A stretch of 57,132 bases of DNA from positions 1 to 57,132 of the forward strand of contig NZ_JACKSJ010000257.1 of assembly GCF_025821665.1 (NCBI RefSeq), given 5' to 3'. The notes under the pieces are model-generated. The model was given only the letters and a program-made list of their open reading frames with translations, did not search any database and was not told the DNA's origin. The stretch is from [Mycobacterium] manitobense (lineage in GTDB: Bacteria; Actinomycetota; Actinomycetes; Mycobacteriales; Mycobacteriaceae). Made by a program: the position numbers and the translations under genes. Of the stretch, positions 40,130 through 48,891 are shown piece after piece (the first letter of the stretch is position 1; each line of letters opens with the position of its first letter).

Positions 40130-40680
40130 TCCGCCACTTCGGGGCGGGCCTCGCCGGCCTGCTCCACGTGCAGCCGTTTCTGCAGGTATGCCAGCCCGAG
40201 CAGCGCCGCCCCGGCCGCCAGCCAGCCGACGACCGCGATCGAGCCGGCCGGGATGATGGACAGCGACGCGTCGCGGTCCTGCACCCGGACCAGGTCGGGG
40301 TTGTTCACGTCGTACTCGACATAGATCCGCATGCCCGCCTCCAGCTCCGACGGGTACAGCACACCGAGTTCGGGACGGTAGGTCACCCGGTCGGGTGTGA
40401 CGAACTCGATGGTCGACCGGCGCGGGCCCGCGCTGAGGACGTTCGCCTCGGCGACACCCATGTGGCCTTCGATCTGCCGGTCGTTGCGCCACGCGCCGAG
40501 CACCATCAACGTCGACTGCAGCGTGACCAGGCAGGCGGCGATCACCACTCCGATGCGGACCCGCCGGATCACCCGCTCGGCGCGGGTCTCGGTGCCGTCG
40601 CCGTACAGGTGTGGAATCGCGATGCGCCACAACACTTTCAGCCGCTCGATCAGACGGTGCAGCGCTGGGGGCAGCGTCAC
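40111..40680 (-). CDS. DUF3592-like membrane protein (Rv0556-type)
   Basis: 189 residues. The GTG at 40680 overlaps the menD stop by four bases. Two membrane segments: VGVVIAACLVTLQSTLMVLG-like (residues about 35-55) and IAVVGWLAAGAALLGLAYLQ (about 145-165), flanking an extracytoplasmic beta domain (ATVLS..., MRIYVEYDVNNPDLVRVQ) of DUF3592 type. The M. tuberculosis equivalent Rv0556 also lies next to menD. Coupled to menD in the bpoC-menD transcript; role unknown. Confidence 0.82.
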   Translation of the reverse strand: MTLPPALHRLIERLKVLWRIAIPHLYGDGTETRAERVIRRVRIGVVIAACLVTLQSTLMVLGAWRNDRQIEGHMGVAEANVLSAGPRRSTIEFVTPDRVTYRPELGVLYPSELEAGMRIYVEYDVNNPDLVRVQDRDASLSIIPAGSIAVVGWLAAGAALLGLAYLQKRLHVEQAGEARPEVADQPRVG

Positions 40681-42323
40681 AGGGCGGCCCTGATCGACGC
40701 GTGCAGCGCCCGCAACGACGACCGGTCGGCCTTCACCTCCAGCACCCGCATCCCGTCGTGCGGTTCGTCGAGCACCCCGGCCAGGTCGTCGACCTCGATC
40801 TGGCGGCTGTCCACGTGGTACGCCCGGCACAGCGCGCCGACGTCGACGTCGTGCGGGGTGCCGAAGACGCGCGCCGACACGTCGGAGAACCGCGGGTCGC
40901 CCTGCTCGAGGAGTTCGAAGATGCCGCCGCCGTTGTCGTTGGACACCACGATCGTCAGGTCCCGCGGCGTGGGCTCGGTGGGCCCGATGAGCAGGCCGGA
41001 ACTGTCGTGCACGAACGTCAGGTCCCCGAGCAGGGCGATCGTCCGCGGCACCTCGTCGCCGCTTCCGGTCTGCTCGTGCGCCAGCGCGGCGCCGATGGCC
41101 GTCGACACCGTGCCGTCGATACCCGCCACCCCGCGGTTCGACCGCACCGTCACCCCGCGCGGGGTCAGCCCGACCAGCGCGGCGTCGCGCACCGGGTTCG
41201 ACGCGCCGAGCACCAGCTGGTCGCCGGGCCGCAGCGCGTCGGTGACCGCGGCGGCCACATGCAGGCCGGTGGTCAGCGGGTGGGCCGCGAGCTGGTCGCG
41301 GACCGCGTCGACCGCGTGCCGGTGGGCGTCGGCGCACCGCCGCAGCCAGGCCGGGTCAGAGGCGCCGGAGATGACCGCCCGGGTGCCGGTGGCCTGCGAG
41401 TTGCCGGAGACGTCGGGCCAGCGCGGCCCGGTGGTCAGCGCGTACACCGGCACCGACGGGTCGGCCAGCAGGGCCGACACCGGCCGGTGCAGCGTCGGCC
41501 GGCCGAGCATGATCACCTGCTTGGGCCGCAGGAGCCGCAGGGCAAGCGGGTGCAGCGGGTTGGCCGCAGGCGGAGCAGTGGGTTCGGCTACCGTCGGCAG
41601 GCCGGCGAGGTTCTCCTGCACACCGGCGCCGTGGCCGGCGATGACGACGGTGTCGGGGGCGAGGTCGATGTCGACCGGCTGGTCGAACGACACCGGCGGC
41701 GTGTGTGTCCACGGCCTGCCGTCCGGGCGGCCGGGCGGGACCGGGCTTCCATCGTGGGCGTCGGGCACCAGCGGCTCGCGCAGCGGGATGTCGAACTGCA
41801 CCGGACCGGCGTTGGCGCTGCGCGCGCCGGTGGCCGCCACCAGCACGCGGCACGTCGCTGACCGCCACTGGGCGTTGAGCGAGTCCATCCGTTCCGGGTT
41901 GTCCTCGGCGAGGCCGAGGCTGATCATCGCCCGCACCTGCGTGCCGAAGTAGCCGAGCTGCTCGAAGGTCTGGTTGGCGCCGGTGCCCAGCAGCTCGTAG
42001 GGCCGGTTGGCGCTCAGCACGATCAGCGGCACCCGGGCGTAGTTCGCCTCGACGACCGCGGGACCGAGGTTGGCGACCGCGGTGCCCGACGTCATCGCCA
42101 CGCACACCGGCGCGCGCTCCGCGACGGCAAGGCCGATCGCCAGGAAGCCGGCGGTGCGTTCGTCGATCCGCACGTGCAGACGCAGCCGGCCCGCGCGGTC
42201 GGCGTCGTTCAGCGCGAAGGCCAGCGGCGCGTTGCGCGACCCCGGGCACAGCACGACGTCACGGACGCCGCCGCGAATCAGTTCGTCGACGACGACACGG
42301 GCCTGCGTCGTCGAGGGGTTCAT
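40677..42323 (-). CDS. menD: MenD: SEPHCHC synthase (menaquinone synthesis)
   Basis: 548 residues. A ThDP-dependent enzyme that condenses 2-oxoglutarate and isochorismate. Features are PSTTQARVVVDELIRGGVRD, CPGSRNAPLAFAL, DERTAGFLAIGLA, TSGTAVANLGPAVVEA, and the ThDP-binding region ALLGDLTFVHDSSGLL. Cytosolic. The ATG at 42323 lies 2 bp after the bpoC stop, so the genes are co-transcribed. Full length for the family. Confidence 0.96.
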   Translation of the reverse strand: MNPSTTQARVVVDELIRGGVRDVVLCPGSRNAPLAFALNDADRAGRLRLHVRIDERTAGFLAIGLAVAERAPVCVAMTSGTAVANLGPAVVEANYARVPLIVLSANRPYELLGTGANQTFEQLGYFGTQVRAMISLGLAEDNPERMDSLNAQWRSATCRVLVAATGARSANAGPVQFDIPLREPLVPDAHDGSPVPPGRPDGRPWTHTPPVSFDQPVDIDLAPDTVVIAGHGAGVQENLAGLPTVAEPTAPPAANPLHPLALRLLRPKQVIMLGRPTLHRPVSALLADPSVPVYALTTGPRWPDVSGNSQATGTRAVISGASDPAWLRRCADAHRHAVDAVRDQLAAHPLTTGLHVAAAVTDALRPGDQLVLGASNPVRDAALVGLTPRGVTVRSNRGVAGIDGTVSTAIGAALAHEQTGSGDEVPRTIALLGDLTFVHDSSGLLIGPTEPTPRDLTIVVSNDNGGGIFELLEQGDPRFSDVSARVFGTPHDVDVGALCRAYHVDSRQIEVDDLAGVLDEPHDGMRVLEVKADRSSLRALHASIRAAL

Positions 42324-42325
42324 CG

Positions 42326-43108
42326 CTACAGCTTATCGGCGAAGAAATCGAGCGCCGCTTTGTTGACGGCGTCGGGCTGCTCGAGGAAGCCGAGGTGGCC
42401 GGTGTCCGGAATCTCCAGGTAGCGGCCGTTGGGCAGCGCGTCGGCGACCTCGCGGCTGAGGTGGGCGGGCAGCAGGACGTCGTCGGCGAAGCCGATCACC
42501 AGCGTGCGCTGCCGGATCGCCCCGTAGGCCGGCAACCGGTTGGTGGTCGGGGAGGCGTTGAACTGGCTGCGCGTCCCGGGCGTCGACCTGTTCGGCCACA
42601 TGGTGAACATCTCGAACCAGTCCTGCACCACCCGGTCGTTGTTCAGCGTCTTCGGGGAGAAGTTCTCGATCAGCCGGATCTTGGCGTCGTAGGCGGCGGG
42701 CAGCTCGATGCCCGAGGCCTCGAGATCCAGCTCGGCGCGGCGGAACAGCTCGCGGGCCTTGTCGTGGCGACCGCGGGTGGCCATCAGCACCGCGCTGTCG
42801 ACCAGCTCCGGGCGCGCCAGCATCAGCTCCTGGGCGATGTAGGAGCCCATCGACACACCGACCAGGCGTACCGGCGCCAGGTCGAGCTTCTCGATCAGGG
42901 CCGCGGTGTCGGCGACCATCTGCTCGGTACCGAAGCCCTCGGCGTTCGAGGTCGCGCCGATGCCGCGGTTGTCAAAGGTGATGGTCCGGTAGCCGGCCCG
43001 GGCGAATGCCGGCACCTGGTGCAGATGCCAGGTCCGTCCGGCGCCGCCGTGACCGGCGATGAACAGCACCGGCTGTCCCTTGCCACGATCGTCGTAAGCC
43101 AGATTCAC
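42326..43108 (-). CDS. bpoC: Alpha/beta hydrolase (BpoC-like)
   Basis: 260 residues from the GTG at 43108; a TAGCGT box at 43116-43121 lies at -13 to -8. The hydrolase fold has the oxyanion region AGHGGAGRTWH, nucleophile GVSMGS, acid in GFADDVLLP, and His in DTGHLGF. It resembles M. tuberculosis BpoC (Rv0554), which also precedes menD. BpoC was annotated as a peroxidase but is structurally a serine hydrolase; substrate unknown. First gene of the bpoC-menD-DUF3592 unit. Confidence 0.9.
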   Translation of the reverse strand: MNLAYDDRGKGQPVLFIAGHGGAGRTWHLHQVPAFARAGYRTITFDNRGIGATSNAEGFGTEQMVADTAALIEKLDLAPVRLVGVSMGSYIAQELMLARPELVDSAVLMATRGRHDKARELFRRAELDLEASGIELPAAYDAKIRLIENFSPKTLNNDRVVQDWFEMFTMWPNRSTPGTRSQFNASPTTNRLPAYGAIRQRTLVIGFADDVLLPAHLSREVADALPNGRYLEIPDTGHLGFLEQPDAVNKAALDFFADKL

Positions 43109-43115
43109 GCCGACG

Positions 43116-43121
43116 ACGCTA
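43116..43121 (-). promoter_or_regulatory. -10 element of a leaderless promoter for the bpoC-menD unit
   Basis: Minus-strand TAGCGT lies at -13 to -8 from the bpoC GTG. The same hexamer at the same spacing precedes menG. Confidence 0.45.
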
Positions 43122-43180
43122 CCGCCTGGCGATCTGTGGAACATCAGCCGCGGTGTGCGCGGCCGAGACTCCACAACTCG

Positions 43181-43711
43181 CTAGGGGGCGGGGGTGAAGG
43201 CGATCACCGGGATGGTCCGGTCGCCCGCGAGCTGCTCGTAGCCGGCGTAGCTGGGGATGAACTCGCATGCCAGCCGCCACAGCCGGGCGCGCTCCTCACC
43301 GGTGACCTCCTCGGCGACGTAGTCGCCGGTGTGGCCGCCGGCCGACAGCGTCACCCGCGGGTTGGCCGTGATGTTGAAGTACCAGGCCGGGTGGCGGGAG
43401 CCGCCGTAATTCGATGCGATCACGATGACCCGGCCGCTGTCGGTGAAGTAGGTGAGCGGCGTGGTCCGCCGCTTGCCCGTCCTGGCGCCGGTGTGGATCA
43501 GCAGCACCTCGGGCGTCACCATCGCCGAGGACAGCCGCCCGTTGGACAGCCGGAGCAGCGGCCGGTCGATGCGGTGCGCGACGTGCTTGAGTGCCCAGCG
43601 CACGGGCTTGGGACTGGTCAGCCGCGCGCCGATACGCAGCATCGGCGAACCTGCCGTCGGATCGACTTCGGGGATACCCACCGGGGCATCGTAGGCGAGG
43701 AACGGCCGCAC
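43181..43711 (-). CDS. Deazaflavin (F420)-dependent nitroreductase-family oxidoreductase
   Basis: 176 residues from a GTG at 43711; internal starts such as MLRIGARLTS (43642) are possible. The Ddn/Rv1155-like split-barrel pattern is seen: VLLIHTGARTGKRRTTPLTY, IVIASNYGGSRHPAWYFNI, NPRVTLSAGG. Members use F420H2 to reduce quinones, nitroimidazoles and other compounds, usually at the membrane. It lies between bpoC and the divergent P450. Start uncertain, family firm. Confidence 0.87.
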   Translation of the reverse strand: MRPFLAYDAPVGIPEVDPTAGSPMLRIGARLTSPKPVRWALKHVAHRIDRPLLRLSNGRLSSAMVTPEVLLIHTGARTGKRRTTPLTYFTDSGRVIVIASNYGGSRHPAWYFNITANPRVTLSAGGHTGDYVAEEVTGEERARLWRLACEFIPSYAGYEQLAGDRTIPVIAFTPAP

Positions 43712-43753
43712 CGAACTACGCTTCGAGGCGTTGCGCCAAGGGCCGGAGGGGAA

Positions 43754-45139
43754 ATGGTCACCACCGAGGAGAACGACGTCGCCGCGCTGCCGCTGGTGCC
43801 GGCGAATCCACTACCGCTCAAGCAGCGCCTCGACGAGGTGCGCAAGACCCACACGTGTCAGGTGACGTTCCGCGAGGCGGGCGGTCAGGTCACCCGGGTG
43901 ACGCTCGGCCCGAAGTGGTTCGCGCCGCCGATCGTCTGGGTGATGTCGCCCGCCGGTGCGCGGGACGTGCTGAGCCGCAAGGACGGTGCGTGTGACCGGA
44001 CGGCCGTGCACCACGAGATGCGAATGCTGATGGGCGACAACCTCGCCGATCTGCCCAACGAGCCGTGGCTGCCCCGCAAGCGCACGCTGCAGCCGCTGTT
44101 CACCAAGCAGTACGTGCGCCGCTTCGGCGACCACATGTCGCAGGCCGCCGCGATGGTGGCCGACGGCTGGCTCGCCGCCGCCGCGGGTTCCGGCGACGGG
44201 GCGGAGGTCGACCTGGACGCCGACAGCCGCCGGCTCACGATGCGGGCGCTGGGCCGCTCTGTGCTCGGCATCGACCTCGACGAGCGTTCCTATGCGTTGG
44301 CCGAGCCCCTCAACATCGCGCTGTCGCACATCGCCGACCGCGGGATGCGCCCGATCAATCCGCCACGCTGGCTGCCGCTTCCGTCGCGGCGGCGCGCCGT
44401 CGCCGCCTACAGCTCGATGCACCGCCTCGCGGAGGACATCCTCGCGGCGTGCCGCGCCGACCCGGACATCGACGCACCGCTGGTGCACGCGCTGATCGGC
44501 GCGACCGACCCGGAGACCGGGAAGACGCTGTCCGACGACGACATCTGCAACGACCTGATCGCGTTCATCGTCGCGGGCCACGACACCACGGCCACCACCA
44601 TCGCCTACGCGCTGTGGGCGCTGGGCCACCACCGCGACATCGCCGACCGGGTGGCCGCCGAGGCCGCCGCGCTCGGTGACCGCACCCTGACCGCCGACGA
44701 CGTCGGCCGGCTGCCCTACACCACACAGGTGGTGCACGAGGCGCTGCGGCTGTGCCCGCCGGTGTCGGTGGCCGGCCGGACGGCCATGCGCGACATCGAG
44801 GTCGCGGGCTGCCGGGTCGAGGCGGGCAGCATGGTGCTGGTGGGCATCTACGGCATGCAGCGCGACCCGGATCTGTGGGACGACCCGCTGCGATTCGACC
44901 CGGAGCGGTTCAGCGCGCAGAACTTCGGGCGCCTCGACCGCTGGCAGTACATCCCGTTCGGCGGCGGGACGCGCACCTGCATCGGCGACCACTTCGCGAT
45001 GCTCGAACTGGTCCTCGCGGTCGCGACGGTGCTGCGGGACGTCGAGATCACCTCCACCGGAGACGATTTCCCGCTCGCCGTGCCGTTCACCACCGTGGCC
45101 GACGGCCCGATCCCTGCGCGGGTGCGCGCGCGGCGGTGA
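43754..45139 (+). CDS. Cytochrome P450
   Basis: 461 residues. The ATG at 43754 follows GGAGGGGAA. All P450 hallmarks are present: I-helix AGHDTT (274-279), ExxR at Glu329-Arg332, and the haem loop FGGGTRTCIG with Cys409. No membrane anchor, so soluble as usual in bacteria; it needs a separate ferredoxin/reductase, not found nearby. Substrate unknown. It is divergent from the deazaflavin oxidoreductase (42-bp gap). The huge open frame upstream in the same phase is antisense to bpoC. Confidence 0.94.
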   Translation: MVTTEENDVAALPLVPANPLPLKQRLDEVRKTHTCQVTFREAGGQVTRVTLGPKWFAPPIVWVMSPAGARDVLSRKDGACDRTAVHHEMRMLMGDNLADLPNEPWLPRKRTLQPLFTKQYVRRFGDHMSQAAAMVADGWLAAAAGSGDGAEVDLDADSRRLTMRALGRSVLGIDLDERSYALAEPLNIALSHIADRGMRPINPPRWLPLPSRRRAVAAYSSMHRLAEDILAACRADPDIDAPLVHALIGATDPETGKTLSDDDICNDLIAFIVAGHDTTATTIAYALWALGHHRDIADRVAAEAAALGDRTLTADDVGRLPYTTQVVHEALRLCPPVSVAGRTAMRDIEVAGCRVEAGSMVLVGIYGMQRDPDLWDDPLRFDPERFSAQNFGRLDRWQYIPFGGGTRTCIGDHFAMLELVLAVATVLRDVEITSTGDDFPLAVPFTTVADGPIPARVRARR

Positions 45140-45170
45140 TTTCGGCGCGGTTTCGTTCGCTCCGCGGCGG

Positions 45171-45911
45171 TCAGCGCGCCGAAGTCGCCGACTTGGAGCG
45201 GCGGGACCGGACTGCGGCCAGCGCGCGGTCCCACAGCAGCATCGTCGACTGGCCGAGCTGGCGGTGGGTGAACACGGTGTCCTTGGCCAGTTCCGCCGCC
45301 GCGGCGGCCTTGGTCGACGCCGACGCTTTGGACATGTGACCGCTGTCGAACGGCGGCTGGGGGTCGTACTCGATGATCAGCTGGGTGACCTTGGCGTGCG
45401 CCTCTCCGGCGATCTCACCGGCCAGCCACATCGCCAAGTCGATGCCCGCCGAGACACCGGCCGCGGTGACCACCTTGCCCTCGCGGACGACGCGCTCGTC
45501 GGAGACGGGGATCACCCCGAAGGTCTTGAGCATCGGCACGATCATCCAGTGCGAGGTCGCCCGAAGGCCCTCCAGCACACCGGCTGCCGCAAGGATGAGC
45601 GAACCCGAGCACACCGACGTGGTCCAGGCCGTCGTCTCGTGCGCGCGGCGGATCCAGTCCAGCAGCTTCTCGTCGCGGGCGTGCTCCACCGACGTCATGC
45701 CACCGGGCACCAGCAGGATGTCGGGCGACGGTGTCTCGTCGAACGAGTGGGTGGCGCCCACGACGAGCACGCCGCTGTCGGCGGTGATCGGTCCGGGCTC
45801 GTGCCACACGAAGCGCACCTCGGCGTCGGGCAGGCTGCGCAAGACCTCGTAGGGTCCGATGAAGTCCAGTGCGGTGAAACCGGGATAGACGACGATCGCG
45901 ATCTGCGGCAT
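45171..45911 (-). CDS. DJ-1/PfpI-family protein (isonitrile hydratase-like)
   Basis: 246 residues. The ATG at 45911 follows GAGAAGGA. The DJ-1 fold: IAIVVYPGFTALDFIGPYEVL, DILLVPGG, and the nucleophile Cys in VCSGSLILAAAGVLEG, then SHWMIVP. Members include isonitrile hydratase and transcription-linked amidases. The C-terminal 60 residues are a helical extension. It is 17 bp after the GlxA-like regulator and probably in its operon, a common pairing. Confidence 0.88.
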   Translation of the reverse strand: MPQIAIVVYPGFTALDFIGPYEVLRSLPDAEVRFVWHEPGPITADSGVLVVGATHSFDETPSPDILLVPGGMTSVEHARDEKLLDWIRRAHETTAWTTSVCSGSLILAAAGVLEGLRATSHWMIVPMLKTFGVIPVSDERVVREGKVVTAAGVSAGIDLAMWLAGEIAGEAHAKVTQLIIEYDPQPPFDSGHMSKASASTKAAAAAELAKDTVFTHRQLGQSTMLLWDRALAAVRSRRSKSATSAR

Positions 45912-45928
45912 GGTGATTCCTTCTCTTC

Positions 45929-46897
45929 TCAGGCGAATGTTCTGCGGTAGTGGTCGGGCGAGACGCCGAGGCGCCGGACGAAGTTGCGGCGCATGGTCTC
46001 CGCGGTGCCGAACCCACAGCGGGCGGCGATGGCGGTGACGGTGTCGTCGGTCTCCTCGAGTTGACGGCGGGCCGCGTCGGTTCGGATCCGCTCGACATAG
46101 GTGCTTGGCGGCACGCCGACCTCGTCGGTGAAGACCCGGGTGAAGTGCCTAGGACTCATGGCCGCCCGCCGCGCCATGTCCGCGATGCGATGCGCGGCAC
46201 CGGGTTCGGCGTCGATGGCGTCCTGCACCTCGCGGATGGGCGTCCGCCTCGCCCGCGGCATCCACACCGGCGCGGCGAACTGTGTCTGCCCGCCGGGCCT
46301 GCGTAGGTAGAGCACCAGCCAGCGGGCCACCGTCTGCGCGATGTCGGTGCCGTAGTCGTCCTCGACCAGCGACAGCGCCAGGTCGATCCCCGCCGTCACC
46401 CCCGCGGCCGTCCACACGCGCTCGGAGCTGCGCACGAAGATCGGCTCCGGATCCACGGCGACAGCGGGGTATTCGCGTGCCAGCTGTGCCGCGAACGCCC
46501 AATGCGTGGTGGCCGGGCAGCCGTCGAGCAGTCCCGCCTCCGCGGCGATGAACGCGCCCGTGCAGACGCTGACGACGCGGCGTGCGTGTTCGGCCGAGGC
46601 GCGGACCCAGGCGACGGCGGCGCTGCCTTGCTTCAGCGACGTCGTCCCCCACCCGCCGGGCAGCACCACGGTGTCGACAGGGTGGCGCGCGTCGGGCAGC
46701 GGTTGCGCGGCGAAGGCCAGGCCGGTGCCCGTCGTCACCGGTTCACCATCCACCGAGACGACCACGACGTCGTAGCCGTCCTCGTCCCGCCCTTCGGCGG
46801 CCAGTGCCAGCGTCGCGCCGGTGAACACCTCGAACGGTCCCACCAGGTCGAGCGCCTGCACGCCCGTGAACCCGAGGAGCACCACCGACCGCCGCAT
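45929..46897 (-). CDS. GlxA-type transcriptional regulator (DJ-1 domain plus AraC HTH)
   Basis: 322 residues. The N-terminal DJ-1/PfpI-like sensor domain covers about 1-190 (VVLLGFTGVQALDLVGPFEV, VSVCTGAFIAAEAGLLDG with Cys retained). The C-terminal AraC domain covers about 215-322 (IADMARRAAMSPRHFTRVF and IAARCGFGTAETMRRNF). This is the FtrA/GlxA architecture. It probably controls the DJ-1 protein gene just downstream, and possibly the P450. The inducer is unknown. Confidence 0.92.
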   Translation of the reverse strand: MRRSVVLLGFTGVQALDLVGPFEVFTGATLALAAEGRDEDGYDVVVVSVDGEPVTTGTGLAFAAQPLPDARHPVDTVVLPGGWGTTSLKQGSAAVAWVRASAEHARRVVSVCTGAFIAAEAGLLDGCPATTHWAFAAQLAREYPAVAVDPEPIFVRSSERVWTAAGVTAGIDLALSLVEDDYGTDIAQTVARWLVLYLRRPGGQTQFAAPVWMPRARRTPIREVQDAIDAEPGAAHRIADMARRAAMSPRHFTRVFTDEVGVPPSTYVERIRTDAARRQLEETDDTVTAIAARCGFGTAETMRRNFVRRLGVSPDHYRRTFA

Positions 46898-46951
46898 GCT
46901 CCTCAGTGTCGAGCACCCGGCGCGTGGCGTCTACGCCATGCATCCCACACT

Positions 46952-47296
46952 TCAGGACACGGCGGTGTGCCCGTACCCGGCTTGGATCCGGCTCGGCTCG
47001 ACGCGCTCCGGCAGCGCCCACGGTTGCAGGGCGGCGACCGGACGGCCGTGGTGCTCGATCGTGATGGTCTCGCCCGCCGCGACCCGGCCGAGTAGGCGAC
47101 CGGCGCAGGCGCGCAGGTCTGCCAACGAGACCTTGTTGCCGTGCACGTGCTGCGAGTGGTCGACCTTGCGCAGTCGGGCGACGGGCTTGCCCCGCCGGAG
47201 CACCTCGAACACCTCGCCGGACTCGGCGCGATCGAGGTAGCAACGGGTGTCGCTGCGCAACTGGCCGATGCCGATCGTCGTCACCGAGATGTGCAT
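46952..47296 (-). CDS. Tandem Phd/YefM-type antitoxin-like protein, no adjacent toxin
   Basis: 114 residues. The ATG at 47296 has GGCGGAA upstream. The sequence contains two copies of the Phd/YefM pattern: first RSDTRCYLDRAESGEVFEVL with RGKPVARLRKV, then DLRACAGRLLGRVAAGETITI with HGRPVAALQPW. A single antitoxin normally has one. Neither flank encodes a toxin (46898-46951 and 47297-47423 are empty), so it may be an orphan DNA-binding protein. Dimer-like fusion in one chain is inferred. Confidence 0.72.
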   Translation of the reverse strand: MHISVTTIGIGQLRSDTRCYLDRAESGEVFEVLRRGKPVARLRKVDHSQHVHGNKVSLADLRACAGRLLGRVAAGETITIEHHGRPVAALQPWALPERVEPSRIQAGYGHTAVS

Positions 47297-47423
47297 GGTG
47301 ATTCCGCCCTAGTGCGGCCGCCGCCGCCGAACCAATATCGCTCAGAACTTCTTGCTGACAACAGATGTCCAGTCCACCCGACCATGCACCGAACTCTACA
47401 GGTGAATGATCGTTCCGGATGGA

Positions 47424-48644
47424 TCAGCGGCGACTGGCGGCGGAACCGAGCAGGGTGGTGAGCACCAGTTCCCGCACCACCGCCTGGGACGACTCGGACT
47501 CGACATACTGCACGAGGCGGCCGAGATCCACCACCAGGGCGAACGCCGCGTGGACCGCGAATCGCGCCTCACCCTCGGCGAGGTCGGGCCGTGCGGCGGT
47601 CAGCTGGCGGACCCAGGCCTCCACGGTGGCGCGCTGCATGTTGTGCAGCGCCACCCGGTCGGACGCAGGCACGTTCACCCGCTCCGCGTAGTAGACGTAG
47701 GCCACCTCGGGACTGGCGAACGACCGGCGCACGTAGGCGTCCACCAGACCGCCGACCGCGTCGTGACAGTCGACCGCCGCGGCGAGGACGGCGGACACGT
47801 CGCCGGAGACCCGGTCGGCCGCGCGGCGGTAGGCCGCGGCCAGGATCGCGCTCTTGCCGGTGAAGAACCGGTAGATGGCCGACGTCGCCAGTCCCGTCGC
47901 CTCGGCGATGTCGTCCATGCCGGTGTCGCGGTAGCCGCGGTCGTTGAAGAGCAGCATCGCCGCGTGCAGGATCTGCTCGTATTCGCCTGCGGCGGCGCCC
48001 ACCGTCCTTGCCGGCGCCGCCGCGGGTACCGGTGCCTCGGCGGGCAGTTCCGCGTCGCGCACCGCGCGGGTGATCGCGGCCAGCGTCGCGCGCACCCGTT
48101 CGTTCGGCAGTCGCGCGCGATGGTCGGTGATGCTGCCGATGACGCTGAGCACCGCGGAGGACAGTACCCAGCGCTGACGTGAGTCCAGTTCCGGTCGCAG
48201 CGACGAAAGTGGTTGCTGCAGGCGGCGGTTCACCAGCTTGATCTGGCTGTTGAGCGTCAGTTGGTCGTGCGGTTCGAGGTAGCGGCCCTCCCAGCGGTAC
48301 AGGCCGCCGCTGGTCCGGTTCTTCAGCGTGGTGTCCACCAGGGCCTCCACCGCGCGGTCCCATGTGCGCTCCGGCGGCCCGGTGGTGTCGGAGTCGATGA
48401 ACGCGGTGCACTCGTCGAGTTGCTCGCCGAGGCCCAGGACCGCCGCGCGGAACAGGTCGTACTTGCGGGAGTAGTGCCGGTAGAGCGAGGCCGCGGTGAC
48501 GCCGACGCGGCCGGCGATGTCCTCCATGCTGACGCCGTGGTAGCCGAGTTCACTGAAGGCCTCCGCCGACACACCGGCGATCTGCTGCTTCCGGTCCTTG
48601 GGTCGCTTGCGGCGGTCCGCGCGGACTCCGGCGGCGGGAGGCAT
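47424..48644 (-). CDS. Tandem TetR-family regulator (two HTH domains fused)
   Basis: 406 residues, twice the usual TetR length. The first HTH lies at about residues 20-65 (MEDIAGRVGVTAASLYRHYS) and the second at about 225-270 (MDDIAEATGLATSAIYRFFT), each followed by a helical ligand-type domain. Such double-TetR proteins occur in mycobacteria and related genera. A TAGGGT box at 48651-48656 lies at -12 to -7 from the ATG, suggesting leaderless expression. No obvious target operon adjoins it. Confidence 0.9.
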   Translation of the reverse strand: MPPAAGVRADRRKRPKDRKQQIAGVSAEAFSELGYHGVSMEDIAGRVGVTAASLYRHYSRKYDLFRAAVLGLGEQLDECTAFIDSDTTGPPERTWDRAVEALVDTTLKNRTSGGLYRWEGRYLEPHDQLTLNSQIKLVNRRLQQPLSSLRPELDSRQRWVLSSAVLSVIGSITDHRARLPNERVRATLAAITRAVRDAELPAEAPVPAAAPARTVGAAAGEYEQILHAAMLLFNDRGYRDTGMDDIAEATGLATSAIYRFFTGKSAILAAAYRRAADRVSGDVSAVLAAAVDCHDAVGGLVDAYVRRSFASPEVAYVYYAERVNVPASDRVALHNMQRATVEAWVRQLTAARPDLAEGEARFAVHAAFALVVDLGRLVQYVESESSQAVVRELVLTTLLGSAASRR

Positions 48645-48650
48645 GAAAGC

Positions 48651-48656
48651 ACCCTA
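48651..48656 (-). promoter_or_regulatory. -10 element of a leaderless promoter for the tandem TetR gene
   Basis: Minus-strand TAGGGT lies at -12 to -7 from the ATG at 48644. Confidence 0.45.
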
Positions 48657-48774
48657 TCCGCCGGTCGCCGCCGGCAGAACAGTCATCAGGTTAGTGCTGC
48701 GCGAATCACACCTCACCGGTGCTGATCCCACACGGCGACGACGAACGAGCGTTAACATCATCCCGGTCCTCGAC

Positions 48775-48891
48775 ATGTTGCGTCGGTTTCTCGCCCTCGA
48801 GGTGAGCATCGGCAGGCTGATCGAGGTGGCCGTCTGGGCCGCGTTGCCGTACCTGCTCGTCGGGGCGGTGAGGCGTCAGCGGGTGAGCGGT
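48775..48891 (+). pseudogene. Possible truncated small membrane protein
   Basis: From the ATG at 48775 the frame gives LRRFLALEVSIGRLIEVAVW and then AALPYLLVGAV, an amphipathic start with one membrane span that resembles small mycobacterial membrane proteins of about 80-100 residues. After about 38 residues the frame runs into the antisense of menC with no plausible protein and no early stop. The C-terminal half appears lost at the menC border. Recognition is from memory and weak. Confidence 0.3.

Noticed and set aside
42395..43753. Long plus-strand frame in phase with the P450
   Set aside because: Antisense to bpoC and the deazaflavin oxidoreductase; the P450 begins at 43754 with a good ribosome site.
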